From positions 5,643,001 through 5,707,000 of the forward strand of contig NZ_CP015637.1 of the NCBI RefSeq assembly GCF_001708445.1: a DNA stretch of 64,000 nt, in the 5' to 3' direction. Positions 56,247-64,000 of the stretch are shown one piece after another (within the stretch, counting starts at the first letter, position 1; each line of letters starts with the position of its first letter). Origin of the DNA: Pseudomonas fluorescens. Its GTDB lineage: Bacteria > Pseudomonadota > Gammaproteobacteria > Pseudomonadales > Pseudomonadaceae. The notes beneath the pieces were generated by a model. The model had not been told where the DNA came from, did not search any database, and worked only from the letters and a program-made list of their open reading frames with translations. The position numbers and the translations under genes were made by a program.

Positions 56247-57134
56247 CTAAAGACTCTTGGCCGTAAACGTGTCGCATTGAGTGATCTGGCCCTGGGCGAA
56301 GCCGGTCTTGAACCAGCGAACCCGCTGTGCCGAGGTGCCGTGGGTAAACGAGTCCGGCACCACGCGCCCTTGACCCTGTTGCTGCAAACGGTCATCGCCG
56401 ATGGCGTTGGCCGCATTCAATGCTTCTTCAATATCGCCGGGCTCCAACCAGTTCAGGCGCTTTTGCGCACGGTTGGCCCATACCCCGGCAAAGCAGTCGG
56501 CTTGCAGTTCCTGGCGGACCAGCAGGCCGCCGTCGCCTTGCATCTGTCGGCCTTGCTGGCGTGCAGCCTGGATCTTCGCCGAGATGCCGAGCAAGGTCTG
56601 CACGTGGTGCCCGACTTCATGGGCAATCACATAGGCCTGGGCGAAATCACCCGCGGCCTGGAAGCGTTGCGACATCTCCCGGAAGAAGTCGAGGTCGAGG
56701 TACACCTGCTGGTCGGCCGGGCAATAGAACGGGCCGCTGGCCGAGGTCGCCCCACCGCAGGCGGAATTGACCCGGCCACGGAACAGAATCAATTTCGGGT
56801 TCTTGTAGGCCAGGCCGTTTTCCTGGAACACCTGGCCCCAGGTGTCTTCGGTATCGCCCAGTACGGCCCTTACAAAATCGGCTTGCTCGTCATTGGCCGG
56901 TGGCGCCTGGCGCGACTGTGTACTCACCGAGGGGGCCTGGTCCATTTGGCCGGTCAACTGGCCAAGGATCTGCAGCGGGTCCTGGCCGGTCAGCCAACCG
57001 ATGCCGACGATCAGCACAATCGCCGTGAGGCTCAGGCCCTTGCCGCCGCCAAAACGCATGCCCCCACCGCCGCCGCCACTGTCGTCGCGGGCGTCCACCA
57101 CGTTGTCGCTGCGTCGGCCTTTTTTCCATAGCAT
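56247..57134 (-). CDS. YpfJ-type neutral zinc metallopeptidase (KPN_02809 family)
   Basis: 295-aa protein: MLWKKGRRSDNVVDARDD, a Gly-rich stretch, one membrane segment (about residues 33-52), then a periplasmic domain with the zinc motif AHEVGHHVQTLLG and downstream Glu in QELQADCFAGVWAN. The family motif SACGGATSASGPFYCP is present. The frame reaches 57194 through a REP, but the ATG at 57132-57134 is the family start. Function unknown; probably envelope protein processing. First gene of the pair with the alpha/beta hydrolase. Confidence 0.9.
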   Translation of the reverse strand: MLWKKGRRSDNVVDARDDSGGGGGGMRFGGGKGLSLTAIVLIVGIGWLTGQDPLQILGQLTGQMDQAPSVSTQSRQAPPANDEQADFVRAVLGDTEDTWGQVFQENGLAYKNPKLILFRGRVNSACGGATSASGPFYCPADQQVYLDLDFFREMSQRFQAAGDFAQAYVIAHEVGHHVQTLLGISAKIQAARQQGRQMQGDGGLLVRQELQADCFAGVWANRAQKRLNWLEPGDIEEALNAANAIGDDRLQQQGQGRVVPDSFTHGTSAQRVRWFKTGFAQGQITQCDTFTAKSL

Positions 57135-57161
57135 GGGAGCAATCCTCTTGATAAACCTGCT

Positions 57162-57259
57162 GTAGGCGCGAGCTTGCTCGCGAAAAACGCACAAACACCG
57201 CGTTTAACCAGATTGCCCGCGTTATCGTTAACGAATTTCGCGAGCAAGCTCGCTCCTAC
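57162..57259. repeat. REP doublet, GTAGGCGCGAG type
   Basis: Inverted copies (left GTAGGCGCGAG, right CTCGCTCCTAC) with spacer containing CGCGTTATCGTTAACG, directly upstream of the ypfJ-like gene and hence in its promoter region. Confidence 0.88.
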
Positions 57260-57288
57260 ACTAATTTAGTGTCTGATTATGGTCGGTA

Positions 57289-57702
57289 TTAACGGCAATA
57301 GCCTTCGCCGGTGGCGACGATCACGCAGTCCTTTTTATCCGCCAGCCATTTCAGCCCGGTCGCTTCGCCATTTCCGGCGCGCAGCAGTTGCGGGCCGTCC
57401 GGGCGGGTGAAGGCAATACCGCCGTCGGCCGCTTCCCCTTTAAAGGTGCCGGAGTCGCCAGCGTCAAGGCCGTATTGCATGGTTAGAACGTAGTGGCCTC
57501 GGCCGATGCTGTCGTCTTTGGCGATGGTCAGGTTCAAGCCTTCCACCCCGATCCACTTGCCGACCCATTGGTCAGTGGGCGGGGTTTGCGGCACCAGGGT
57601 GGCTTGCACCGAGGCCGGGGCAGGTTTGGGGGCGTCCTTGGCTTCCTGGTTGCAAGCGGCGAGCAGCGCAACGGCGCAGAGAAGAAAGAGGGTTTTTTTC
57701 AT
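57289..57702 (-). CDS. Small lipoprotein, 137 aa
   Basis: Signal MKKTLFLLCAVALLAAC with lipobox LLAAC, followed by NQEAKDAPKPAPAS: a Pro/Ala linker after the lipid anchor; Asn at +2 predicts the outer membrane. The mature domain is beta-rich (WVGKWIGVEGLNLTI, GHYVLTMQYGLDAGDSGTFKG, IAFTRPDGPQLLRAG) and reminiscent of a small lipocalin-like or avidin-like barrel, ending with a Cys pair (DCVIVATGEGYC). No family name can be given. It stands alone, divergent from the DMT transporter gene. Confidence 0.78.
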   Translation of the reverse strand: MKKTLFLLCAVALLAACNQEAKDAPKPAPASVQATLVPQTPPTDQWVGKWIGVEGLNLTIAKDDSIGRGHYVLTMQYGLDAGDSGTFKGEAADGGIAFTRPDGPQLLRAGNGEATGLKWLADKKDCVIVATGEGYCR

Positions 57703-57901
57703 GACGGCAGGGCCTTGGTTAAAAAGTGTGCAACGCGGGAGCGAGCGTGCAGCGTTGGACTCGATTCCCGTGATTTAGTGCGCTGTTCGCACGTTGTTTG
57801 GTTATGCTCTTGGGGCAGACTCCCGCCCGGCTGCTAGATTACCGGGTTGAGCGCCACTTCGTTCAGTGCTCAGCGTTCCGCTCGCCAAGCCAGAGAATTC
57901 A

Positions 57902-58780
57902 ATGACTGTCAGTACCCCGCTTTCCGGCGTCAACCATCCCTTCAAAGGCATCCTGCTGATTGTGCTGGCGACGTTTCTGTTCTCCAGCCATGACGCCCTG
58001 TCCAAATACCTGGCCGGGTTCTACCCGATCGTGATGGTGGTGTGGGCGCGCTACCTGGTGCACACCTTGCTGATGGCCGGGATTTTCCTGCCGCAATCGG
58101 GGCTACGCGTGCTGCGCAGTAAACGCCCGGGGATGCAGGTCGTCAGGGCCTTGTGCCTGCTGGGCACCAGCCTGTTTTTCACCTCGGCGTTGCATTTCAT
58201 CCCATTGGCCGAAGCCACGGCCGTGAACTTCCTCGCGCCGATCCTCGTGACCGCGCTCTCGGTGCCGCTGCTGGGTGAACACGTGACACGCGGCCAATGG
58301 CTGGCGGTGGTCTGCGGGTTTGTCGGCGTGCTGGTGATCATCCACCCCGGCGGTGAGTTGTTCACGCCTGCGGTGCTGCTGCCGTTGTGCTCGGCGCTGT
58401 TCTTCTGTTTCTACCAACTGCTGACGCGCATTCTCAGCCAATACGACACGCCGACCACCAGCAACTTCTTCGCCGGGCTGTGCAATACCTTGGTGATGAG
58501 TGCGATGGTGCCGTTCTTCTGGCAGGTGCCGAGCCTGTGGCACGGCGCGTTGATGCTGGCACTGGGTACCTGCGGGATGACCGCACACTTGATGCTGACC
58601 CAGGCGTTCCGCTTTGCGGCACCGGCCTTGCTGGCGCCGTTCGGCTATTGCCAGATCGTCTTCGCGGGGTTGTTGGGGTGGCTGGTGTTCAACCATACCC
58701 CCGATATGACCACGGTGGTCGGTATCGGGGTGATCTGCATGAGCGGGTTGGCCGCTGCCTGGCAGCAGCGGCGGCGTTGA
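57902..58780 (+). CDS. DMT-superfamily (EamA) transporter
   Basis: 292-aa inner-membrane protein with about ten TM segments in two EamA repeats: GILLIVLATFLFSSHDALSKYLAGFYPIVMVVWARYLVHT, then SLFFTSALHFIPLAEATAVNFLAPILVTALSVPLLGE, and the second repeat from AVLLPLCSALFFCFYQLLTR. Substrate unknown. The ATG at 57902 gives MTVSTPLSGVNHPFKG; a longer frame from 57866 is less likely. Its stop codon is directly followed by that of the convergent MFS gene, and whether it belongs to the quinate cluster is unclear. Confidence 0.87.
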   Translation: MTVSTPLSGVNHPFKGILLIVLATFLFSSHDALSKYLAGFYPIVMVVWARYLVHTLLMAGIFLPQSGLRVLRSKRPGMQVVRALCLLGTSLFFTSALHFIPLAEATAVNFLAPILVTALSVPLLGEHVTRGQWLAVVCGFVGVLVIIHPGGELFTPAVLLPLCSALFFCFYQLLTRILSQYDTPTTSNFFAGLCNTLVMSAMVPFFWQVPSLWHGALMLALGTCGMTAHLMLTQAFRFAAPALLAPFGYCQIVFAGLLGWLVFNHTPDMTTVVGIGVICMSGLAAAWQQRRR

Positions 58781-60115
58781 TTACACGGCGACGGTAGGAA
58801 TCTTGCGCGGTGCCATGAAGTACATCCAGGTCAGCGCGATGAAGTACATCGCCGGGATCAGGGTGAACAACACGGTGTAGTTGTTGTTGGTCACAGTCAG
58901 GATGTGGCCGACGATCTGGGTCATGAACATACCGCCGATGGCCGCGCACATGCCGCCGAAACCGAACACCGTGCTCATCATGTGCTTGGGCGTGTAGTCC
59001 ATCACCAGGCTCCAGATATTCGCGGTCCAGGCCTGGTGTGCGCCGATGGCCAGGGAGATGGCGAACACCGCGACCCACAGCTGGCTGGAACCGGCCGCCA
59101 TGATCACGCCGACGATGCAGCAGGCAAACAGCAGCATCGACAGCAGCCGCGCCTTGATCGAGTTCATCCCACGGCCGATCAGGAACGACGACAGAATCCC
59201 GCCCCCTACGCTGCCGAAGTCGGCGGTCAGGTAGATGATGATCAGCGGAATGCCCATCTGGGTCACGTTGATGCCCAGGTTGTATTGCTGGTTCAAGAAC
59301 GGCGGCAGCCAATACAAGTAGAACCAGAACACCGGCGCCGTCAGCGCGTAGGCGAGGGCGAAGGCCCAGGTGCCGCGCATGCGCAGGATACGGCTGAAGG
59401 GCACGCGGGGTTGTTCCGGTTCGACTTCCTGTTGCACGTAGTCCAATTCGGATTGCTTGACCGTTGGATGGTCTTCCGGGTTGAAGTACTTCAAGCCCCA
59501 GAACAGCAGCCAGATGGCGCCCAGTGCCGACATGCACAGGAACGCCGCCTGCCAGCCCCACACGTGCAGGATCAATGGCAGCAACATTGGCGTCATCATC
59601 GCGCCGACGTTGGTGCCGGCGTTGAAGATGCCGGTGGCTACTGCGCGTTCGCCGGCCGGGAACCACAGGCGGGTAGTCTTGACGCAGGCCGGGTAGTTGG
59701 CGGCTTCGGTCAGCCCGAGGATAAAGCGGCAGACCATAAAGCCCAGCGCCGAGGTGGCCAGGCCGTGGGCACCGGTGGCCAGGCTCCACAACAGTACCGC
59801 GCAGAAGAACACGCGCTTGACGCCGACGCGGTCGATCAGACGGCCTTGCAGCACAAAGCCAATCGCATAACCGACCTGGAACCAGAAGTTGATGTTGGCG
59901 TAGTCCATCGCCGTCCAGCTCATCTCTTTGGCCAGGATCGGTTGCATCACGCCAAGGGCGGCGCGGTCGATGTAGTTCAGGGTGGTGGCGAAGAACACCA
60001 GGGCCAGCATGCCCCAGCGGGTTTTACCGACGGCCAGTGCGCCGCGGATCTTATCGCCGATACCGGCGTGCGGGGTGGCCGGGCGCGCGGCCAGGACGGA
60101 GTTTTGCGAAGGCAT
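58781..60115 (-). CDS. MFS transporter, anion:cation symporter type, probably quinate/shikimate uptake
   Basis: 444-aa polytopic protein, about 12 TM segments. MFS signatures include LNYIDRAALGVMQPILAKEM in TM1, GRLIDRVGVKRVFFCAVLLWS in the first cytoplasmic loop, RFILGLTEAANYPACVKTTRLWFPAGERA and NAGTNVGAMMTPML, the pattern of ACS-family importers of organic acids such as glucarate, galactonate and aromatic acids. It diverges from the dehydroshikimate dehydratase gene and shares its promoter region, which suggests quinate or shikimate as substrate. That assignment is inference from context. Confidence 0.85.
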   Translation of the reverse strand: MPSQNSVLAARPATPHAGIGDKIRGALAVGKTRWGMLALVFFATTLNYIDRAALGVMQPILAKEMSWTAMDYANINFWFQVGYAIGFVLQGRLIDRVGVKRVFFCAVLLWSLATGAHGLATSALGFMVCRFILGLTEAANYPACVKTTRLWFPAGERAVATGIFNAGTNVGAMMTPMLLPLILHVWGWQAAFLCMSALGAIWLLFWGLKYFNPEDHPTVKQSELDYVQQEVEPEQPRVPFSRILRMRGTWAFALAYALTAPVFWFYLYWLPPFLNQQYNLGINVTQMGIPLIIIYLTADFGSVGGGILSSFLIGRGMNSIKARLLSMLLFACCIVGVIMAAGSSQLWVAVFAISLAIGAHQAWTANIWSLVMDYTPKHMMSTVFGFGGMCAAIGGMFMTQIVGHILTVTNNNYTVLFTLIPAMYFIALTWMYFMAPRKIPTVAV

Positions 60116-60243
60116 GAGGGAGTACCCGTTTTTTTTGAAATTTTTATGGTGTGGTCTGGGTCTTGTTGCGTGATCGATGGTGCGCAGTGGCTAAAAAATC
60201 GTCAATTCGCCAACCACCATTGTGTTCGATAATCGCCCTAAAA

Positions 60244-60257
60244 ACTAACCGGTTCGT
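60244..60257. promoter_or_regulatory. Near-perfect palindrome in the MFS/quiC divergent promoter, candidate TetR operator
   Basis: ACTAACC-GGTTCGT, symmetric in 6 of 7 positions around AACCGGTT. It sits about 130 bases from the MFS start and 80 from the quiC start, next to AT-rich sequence. Size fits a TetR dimer site. Confidence 0.5.
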
Positions 60258-60337
60258 ACATTTCAATTGCTGTGAGCAGTTTAGCAGCCAATAATTTGCC
60301 CTAAATAAGACGAGCCTCAAATGCCGGGAGTCGCCCC

Positions 60338-62239
60338 ATGCAACGCTCTATTGCCACTGTTTCCTTGAGCGGAACCCTGCCGGAAAAACTCGAAGCCATC
60401 GCGGCTGCCGGGTTTGATGGCGTTGAAATCTTCGAAAACGATCTGCTGTATTACGACGGCAGCCCGCGAGAAGTCAGGCAAATGTGTGCCGACCTGGGCA
60501 TTGCCATCACCTTGTTTCAGCCGTTTCGTGACTTTGAAGGTTGCCGCCGTGACCGCCTGGCCCGCAACCTGGAGCGCGCCGAACGTAAGTTCGACCTCAT
60601 GCAGGAACTGGGCACCGACCTGGTGCTGGTGTGCAGCAATGCCTCGGCCGACTGCGTAGGCGATGAACGGATTTTGCTGGATGACCTGAGCCTTCTGGCC
60701 GAGCACGCCGGCCGCCGTGGCCTGCGTATCGGTTACGAAGCGCTGGCCTGGGGCAAGCACGTGAACACCTGGCAGCAGGTATGGAACCTGGTGCGCCAGG
60801 TCGATCATCCGAGCCTCGGCGTGCTGCTCGACAGCTTCCACACCTTGTCGCTCAAGGGCGACCCCAGCGGCATCGCCGAGATTCCCGGCGACAAGATCTT
60901 CTTTGTGCAAATGGCCGACGCGCCGATCCTGGCCATGGATGTGCTGGAGTGGAGCCGCCATTTTCGCTGCTTCCCCGGCCAGGGTGAATTCGACCTGGCG
61001 GGTTTTCTGGCACCGATCATCCAGAGCGGCTACACCGGGCCGCTGTCCCTGGAGATTTTCAACGACGGGTTCCGCGCGGCACCGACCCGGGCGAATGCTG
61101 CCGATGGCCTGCGCTCGTTGCTGTACCTGGAGGAGAAAACCCGCCAGCGCCTGGCGCGGGAACAACCCGCCGCGCCGGTCGATATCTTGTTCGAAACCCC
61201 TGCCGCCAGCGAGTACGACGGTATCGAGTTCCTCGAATTTGCGGTGGATGAAAGCCTCGGCGCCAAGCTGACCCAATGGCTGGAGCGCCTCGGCTTCGTC
61301 AAGGCCGGCCAGCACCGCTCCAAGAGCGTCAGCCTGTTGCGCCAGGGCGATATCAACCTGATCCTCAATTGCGAACCCTATTCCTTTGCCCACAACTTCT
61401 TCGAGGCCCATGGCCCGTCGTTGTGCGCCACCGCGATTCGGGTCAAGGACAGCGCCAAGGCATTGCAGCGCGCGGTGGCCTACAAGGGTCAACCTTATCG
61501 CGGCCTGGTGGGCCCCAATGAGCTGGAACTGGCGGCGGTCCGTGCGCCGGACGGCAGCCTGATCTACCTGGTAGACCCCAGCGAAGGCGGGTTGTACGAC
61601 ACCGATTTCAACCTGCAACCGGTCAGCGCCTCCAGCGGTGGCCTGCTGCGTATCGACCACATGGCCATGGCTTTGCCCGCCGACAGCCTCGACAGCTGGG
61701 TGCTGTTCTACAAGAGCCTGCTGGATTTCGAAGCCGATGATGAAGTGGTGTTGCCCGACCCTTACGGCCTGGTGAAAAGCCGCGCGTTGCGCAGCCGCTG
61801 CAGCTCGATTCGCCTGCCGCTCAATATCTCCGAGAATCGCAACACCGCCATTTCCCACGCACTGTCGAGCTATCGCGGCTCGGGTGTGCATCACATTGCC
61901 TTCGACTGCGCGGATATTTTCGCCGAGGTACGCCGCGCCAAGGAGGCGGGCGTGCCGTTGCTGGATATCCCGCTCAACTACTACGACGACCTGGCGGCGC
62001 GCTTCGACTTCGACGATGAGTTCCTCAGCGAGTTGGCGTACTACAACGTGCTGTATGACCGCGATGCCCAGGGCGGTGAGCTGTTTCATGTGTACACCGA
62101 GCCGTTCGAAGGGCGGTTCTTCTTCGAAATCATCCAGCGTAAGAACGGCTATGCCGGCTACGGTGCGGCCAACGTGGCGGTGCGCCTGGCGGCGATGGCC
62201 AAGTCGCGCAGCGGCGCGGTACGCCAGGCTCGGTTGTAA
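60338..62239 (+). CDS. quiC: 3-dehydroshikimate dehydratase, two-domain (QuiC/QsuB type)
   Basis: 633-aa enzyme making protocatechuate from 3-dehydroshikimate. The N-terminal TIM barrel (about residues 1-265) carries the metal ligands: Glu in YEALAWG, Asp in LLDSFHTL, Gln in FFVQMADAP and Glu in LSLEIFND. A linker leads to a C-terminal HPPD-like region (about 290-625) with two VOC modules (IDHMAMALPADS, GVHHIAFDCADIF, FFFEIIQRKNGY), often annotated wrongly as 4-hydroxyphenylpyruvate dioxygenase. The ATG has GGGAGTCGCC upstream. Neighbours (MFS importer, TetR gene, shikimate dehydrogenase) complete a quinate/shikimate catabolic route into the beta-ketoadipate pathway. Confidence 0.93.
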   Translation: MQRSIATVSLSGTLPEKLEAIAAAGFDGVEIFENDLLYYDGSPREVRQMCADLGIAITLFQPFRDFEGCRRDRLARNLERAERKFDLMQELGTDLVLVCSNASADCVGDERILLDDLSLLAEHAGRRGLRIGYEALAWGKHVNTWQQVWNLVRQVDHPSLGVLLDSFHTLSLKGDPSGIAEIPGDKIFFVQMADAPILAMDVLEWSRHFRCFPGQGEFDLAGFLAPIIQSGYTGPLSLEIFNDGFRAAPTRANAADGLRSLLYLEEKTRQRLAREQPAAPVDILFETPAASEYDGIEFLEFAVDESLGAKLTQWLERLGFVKAGQHRSKSVSLLRQGDINLILNCEPYSFAHNFFEAHGPSLCATAIRVKDSAKALQRAVAYKGQPYRGLVGPNELELAAVRAPDGSLIYLVDPSEGGLYDTDFNLQPVSASSGGLLRIDHMAMALPADSLDSWVLFYKSLLDFEADDEVVLPDPYGLVKSRALRSRCSSIRLPLNISENRNTAISHALSSYRGSGVHHIAFDCADIFAEVRRAKEAGVPLLDIPLNYYDDLAARFDFDDEFLSELAYYNVLYDRDAQGGELFHVYTEPFEGRFFFEIIQRKNGYAGYGAANVAVRLAAMAKSRSGAVRQARL

Positions 62240-62319
62240 CCGGTGGCCAGGTGCTTCCTTCGGGGAGCGCCTCGGCCCATAATCGCGGCCTGCACAATAA
62301 AACCGGCCGTGAGCGCACC

Positions 62320-62985
62320 ATGACCCTGACTCCCGATCTCTCCGCTGTGTCAGATGCACCGCGCAAGAGTCGCAAGAACAATCCGGAAAAGACCCGCGAG
62401 AACATTCTCCAGGAAGCCGTTGTCGAGTTTGTTCAGCAGGGTCTGTCCGGCGCTCGCGTGGATGCCATCGCCGAGCGCATCCATACCTCCAAACGCATGA
62501 TCTATTACTACTTCGGCAGCAAGGAGCAGTTGTACGTCGAGGTGCTGGAGAAGCTCTACGGCGATATCCGCAACACCGAAACCCGCATGAACCTCACCGC
62601 CCTGGAACCCCGTGAGGCGATCCGGCGGCTGGTGGAGTTCACCTTTGATCACCATGACCAGAACGTGGATTTCGTGCGCATCGTCAGCATCGAAAATATC
62701 CACAATGCCGAGTACGTGAAGCGTTCCGACTCGATCAAGGCGATGAACAGCAACATCCTGGAAGCGCTGGGTGCGACGTTGCGCCGTGGGGCTGAGATGG
62801 GGGTGTTCCGGGCCGGGTTGGAGCCGCTGGACGTGCACCTGCTGATCAACTCATTCAGCTTTTACCGGGTGTCCAACCGCCATACGTTCAGTGAGATTTT
62901 TCAGATCGACCTGTCGGATGAGGCGGTTAAGCAGCGGCATCGGGACATGATTTGTGATTCGGTGCTGCGTTACCTGCAGGCCTGA
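62320..62985 (+). CDS. TetR-family regulator of the quinate cluster
   Basis: 221-aa regulator. The N-terminal HTH (about residues 20-70) contains NPEKTRENILQEAVVEFVQQGLSGARVDAIAERIHTSKRMIYYYFGSKEQLYVEVLEKLY, a textbook TetR recognition region; the C-terminal helical ligand domain (about 85-215) includes TFDHHDQNVDFVRIVSIENIHNAEY. It follows quiC by 80 bp on the same strand and probably represses the cluster until an intermediate such as dehydroshikimate or protocatechuate binds. The ATG at 62320 is chosen; the earlier frame start at 62251 lies in an intergenic stretch. Confidence 0.88.
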   Translation: MTLTPDLSAVSDAPRKSRKNNPEKTRENILQEAVVEFVQQGLSGARVDAIAERIHTSKRMIYYYFGSKEQLYVEVLEKLYGDIRNTETRMNLTALEPREAIRRLVEFTFDHHDQNVDFVRIVSIENIHNAEYVKRSDSIKAMNSNILEALGATLRRGAEMGVFRAGLEPLDVHLLINSFSFYRVSNRHTFSEIFQIDLSDEAVKQRHRDMICDSVLRYLQA

Positions 62986-63043
62986 AGTCAGCGCAGAAAT
63001 CGTTGTGGCTTGCCCTAAATGCCGTTCAATTAAGGCTTTTTTT

Positions 63044-63155
63044 GTAGGAGCGAGGGGGACGCCTAGTTCTTGCTCGCGAAGAACTCACAGGCGCCGCGTT
63101 GATTCAGGAAGCACGCGTTATCGTTGAAGTTTTTCGCGAGCAAGCTCGCTCCTAC
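63044..63155. repeat. REP doublet with 14-base insertion in the left hairpin
   Basis: GTAGGAGCGAG, then GGGGACGCCTAGTT (63055-63068), then CTTGCTCGCGAA; intact right copy. Same insertion site and nearly the same insert as 25143-25156. Preceded by the AATTAAGGCTTTTTTT motif shared with 16126 and 25132. Confidence 0.88.
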
Positions 63156-63160
63156 AGGGG

Positions 63161-64000
63161 TTAGTTCAGTCCACTCATTGAGCCATTCATGCTTTGGAAG
63201 TGCGCCAGCATCCGCTGCGCATCCGCCACCTCACCACTGAACAGCTCAAACGCTTTCACCGCCTGAAACACCGCCATATTGCCGCCATCCAGGGTGCGGC
63301 AGCCCAAGGCGCGGGCATCACGCAGCAGTTCGGTTTCCAGCGGGAAATACACGATTTCAGCCACCCACAGTTCTGCTCTCAGCAAGGCAGCGGGCACCGG
63401 CGTGCCGGGCAGCTTGGCCATGCCCATTGGCGTGGTGTTGACCAAGCCGTCGGCCTCGGCCATGGCGTTTTGCAGGTCACTGCCCACCTGGGCGCGACCG
63501 CTGCCAAAATGTTGCGCCAGGTTATCCACAAGGTCCCGGGCGCGGGTGGCGTCCACATCGAACACACTCAATTGCTCGACACCCTCGGCCAGCAACGCGT
63601 GCGCCACTGCTGCGCCAGCGCCACCGGCTCCCATCTGCACCACGCGCTGACGCGGCACATCGTTGAGGTTACGGCGAAAGCCCTCGGCAAACCCCAGGCA
63701 ATCCGTGTTGTGGCCAATACGTTTGCCACCCTTGAACACCACGGTATTGACTGCGCCAATGCCCCGCGCTTCGTCAGACAATTCATCAAGCAGCGGCAGG
63801 ATCGCTTGCTTGCACGGGTAGGTAATGTTCAAACCGGTGAAGTGCATCCGCTCGGCGGCGTCCAGCAGGTCGGGCAGGGCGTCGAGAGTCAGTTGCAGCG
63901 GTTCCAGATCGATCAGTCGGTAGAGGTAGCGCAAGCCCTGGGCATCGCCTTCCTGTTCATGCAGGGCTGGCGTGCGGGAAGCCTGGATACCGGCGCCGAT
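63161..64000 (-). CDS. Shikimate/quinate dehydrogenase, AroE-like (QsuD type; 5' end outside window)
   Basis: Oxidises shikimate (or quinate) with NAD(P). The open frame runs past the Met at 63934 to the window edge: the translated edge IGAGIQASRTPALHEQEGDA is the family substrate-binding start, so the gene begins beyond 64000. Further landmarks: GLNITYPCKQ (catalytic Lys), VNTVVFKGG, IGHNTDCLGF (catalytic Asp), the NAD-binding MGAGGAGAAVAHAL and VNTTPMGM. SRTPALHE plus RYLYRLIDLE resembles the catabolic QsuD/shikimate-dehydrogenase-like branch rather than biosynthetic AroE. It is convergent with the TetR gene across a REP doublet, and supplies the substrate for the nearby dehydratase. Confidence 0.9.
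   Translation of the reverse strand: MGAGIQASRTPALHEQEGDAQGLRYLYRLIDLEPLQLTLDALPDLLDAAERMHFTGLNITYPCKQAILPLLDELSDEARGIGAVNTVVFKGGKRIGHNTDCLGFAEGFRRNLNDVPRQRVVQMGAGGAGAAVAHALLAEGVEQLSVFDVDATRARDLVDNLAQHFGSGRAQVGSDLQNAMAEADGLVNTTPMGMAKLPGTPVPAALLRAELWVAEIVYFPLETELLRDARALGCRTLDGGNMAVFQAVKAFELFSGEVADAQRMLAHFQSMNGSMSGLN

Noticed and set aside
60317..62359. 680-codon open frame antisense to quiC
   Set aside because: Shadow of a strongly coding high-GC gene: rich in His, Gln, Val and Arg, with no family resemblance, while the opposite strand encodes a clear two-domain enzyme.

Overview
The window is chromosomal DNA from a Pseudomonas of the fluorescens type. The evidence is high-GC coding sequence, several intergenic REP families typical of the genus, and a gene neighbourhood (glyA, morA, ettA, gdhA, a Lon-like protease gene) that recalls the P. 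aeruginosa PA4576-PA4602 region. I found no rRNA, tRNA, CRISPR array or prophage. Identifications come from reading protein motifs and from knowledge of families; no database was searched.

Layout. 1-6300 is an accessory, rhizosphere-flavoured block: the end of an M20 carboxypeptidase gene, two small unrecognised genes that look like diverged tandem paralogues, ACC deaminase (acdS) with its divergent Lrp regulator (acdR), an outer-membrane MetA-pathway-type channel and a truncated haemoglobin. 6400-6980 holds gene debris, a terminator and an AT-rich stretch. 6980-11433 is a signalling cluster (CheV, HD-GYP phosphodiesterase, chemoreceptor). 11581-15835 carries a GT39 glycosyltransferase, a UPF0114 membrane protein, a large lipoprotein and a small hypothetical gene. 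16265-17595 is an apparently intact IS110-family element (probably IS1111 group) lying between REP doublets.

17729-36270 is core-type sequence: glyA, morA (GGDEF+EAL), ettA, gdhA, a Gre-factor-like gene, small lipoprotein, chorismate mutase, DUF4105 and DUF3015 proteins, Lon-like protease, amn, rluE and DUF2788. 36483-57702 mixes regulators, transport, nucleic-acid enzymes (HrpB, RhlE, DEDDh exonuclease, NYN protein), TesB, a HAD phosphatase, an HDAC-like deacylase, a YpfJ-type metalloprotease and lipoproteins. 57902-64000 ends in a quinate/shikimate catabolic cluster: DMT exporter, MFS transporter, QuiC-type 3-dehydroshikimate dehydratase, TetR regulator and a QsuD-type shikimate/quinate dehydrogenase cut by the window edge.

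How parts fit together. Transporter, dehydrogenase and dehydratase would take quinate or shikimate to protocatechuate, with a palindrome in the MFS/quiC divergent promoter as a likely operator. CheV, chemoreceptor, HD-GYP and MorA are all motility and c-di-GMP functions. Nearly every long non-coding gap is filled by REP doublets; four of them carry a short insertion at the apex of the REP hairpin, one insertion being itself a hairpin. The most interesting leads are these nested REPs, the IS110 element with a structured non-coding flank, the acdS-linked paralogue pair, and a terminator at 37247-37275 with no gene upstream of it that suggests a small RNA.
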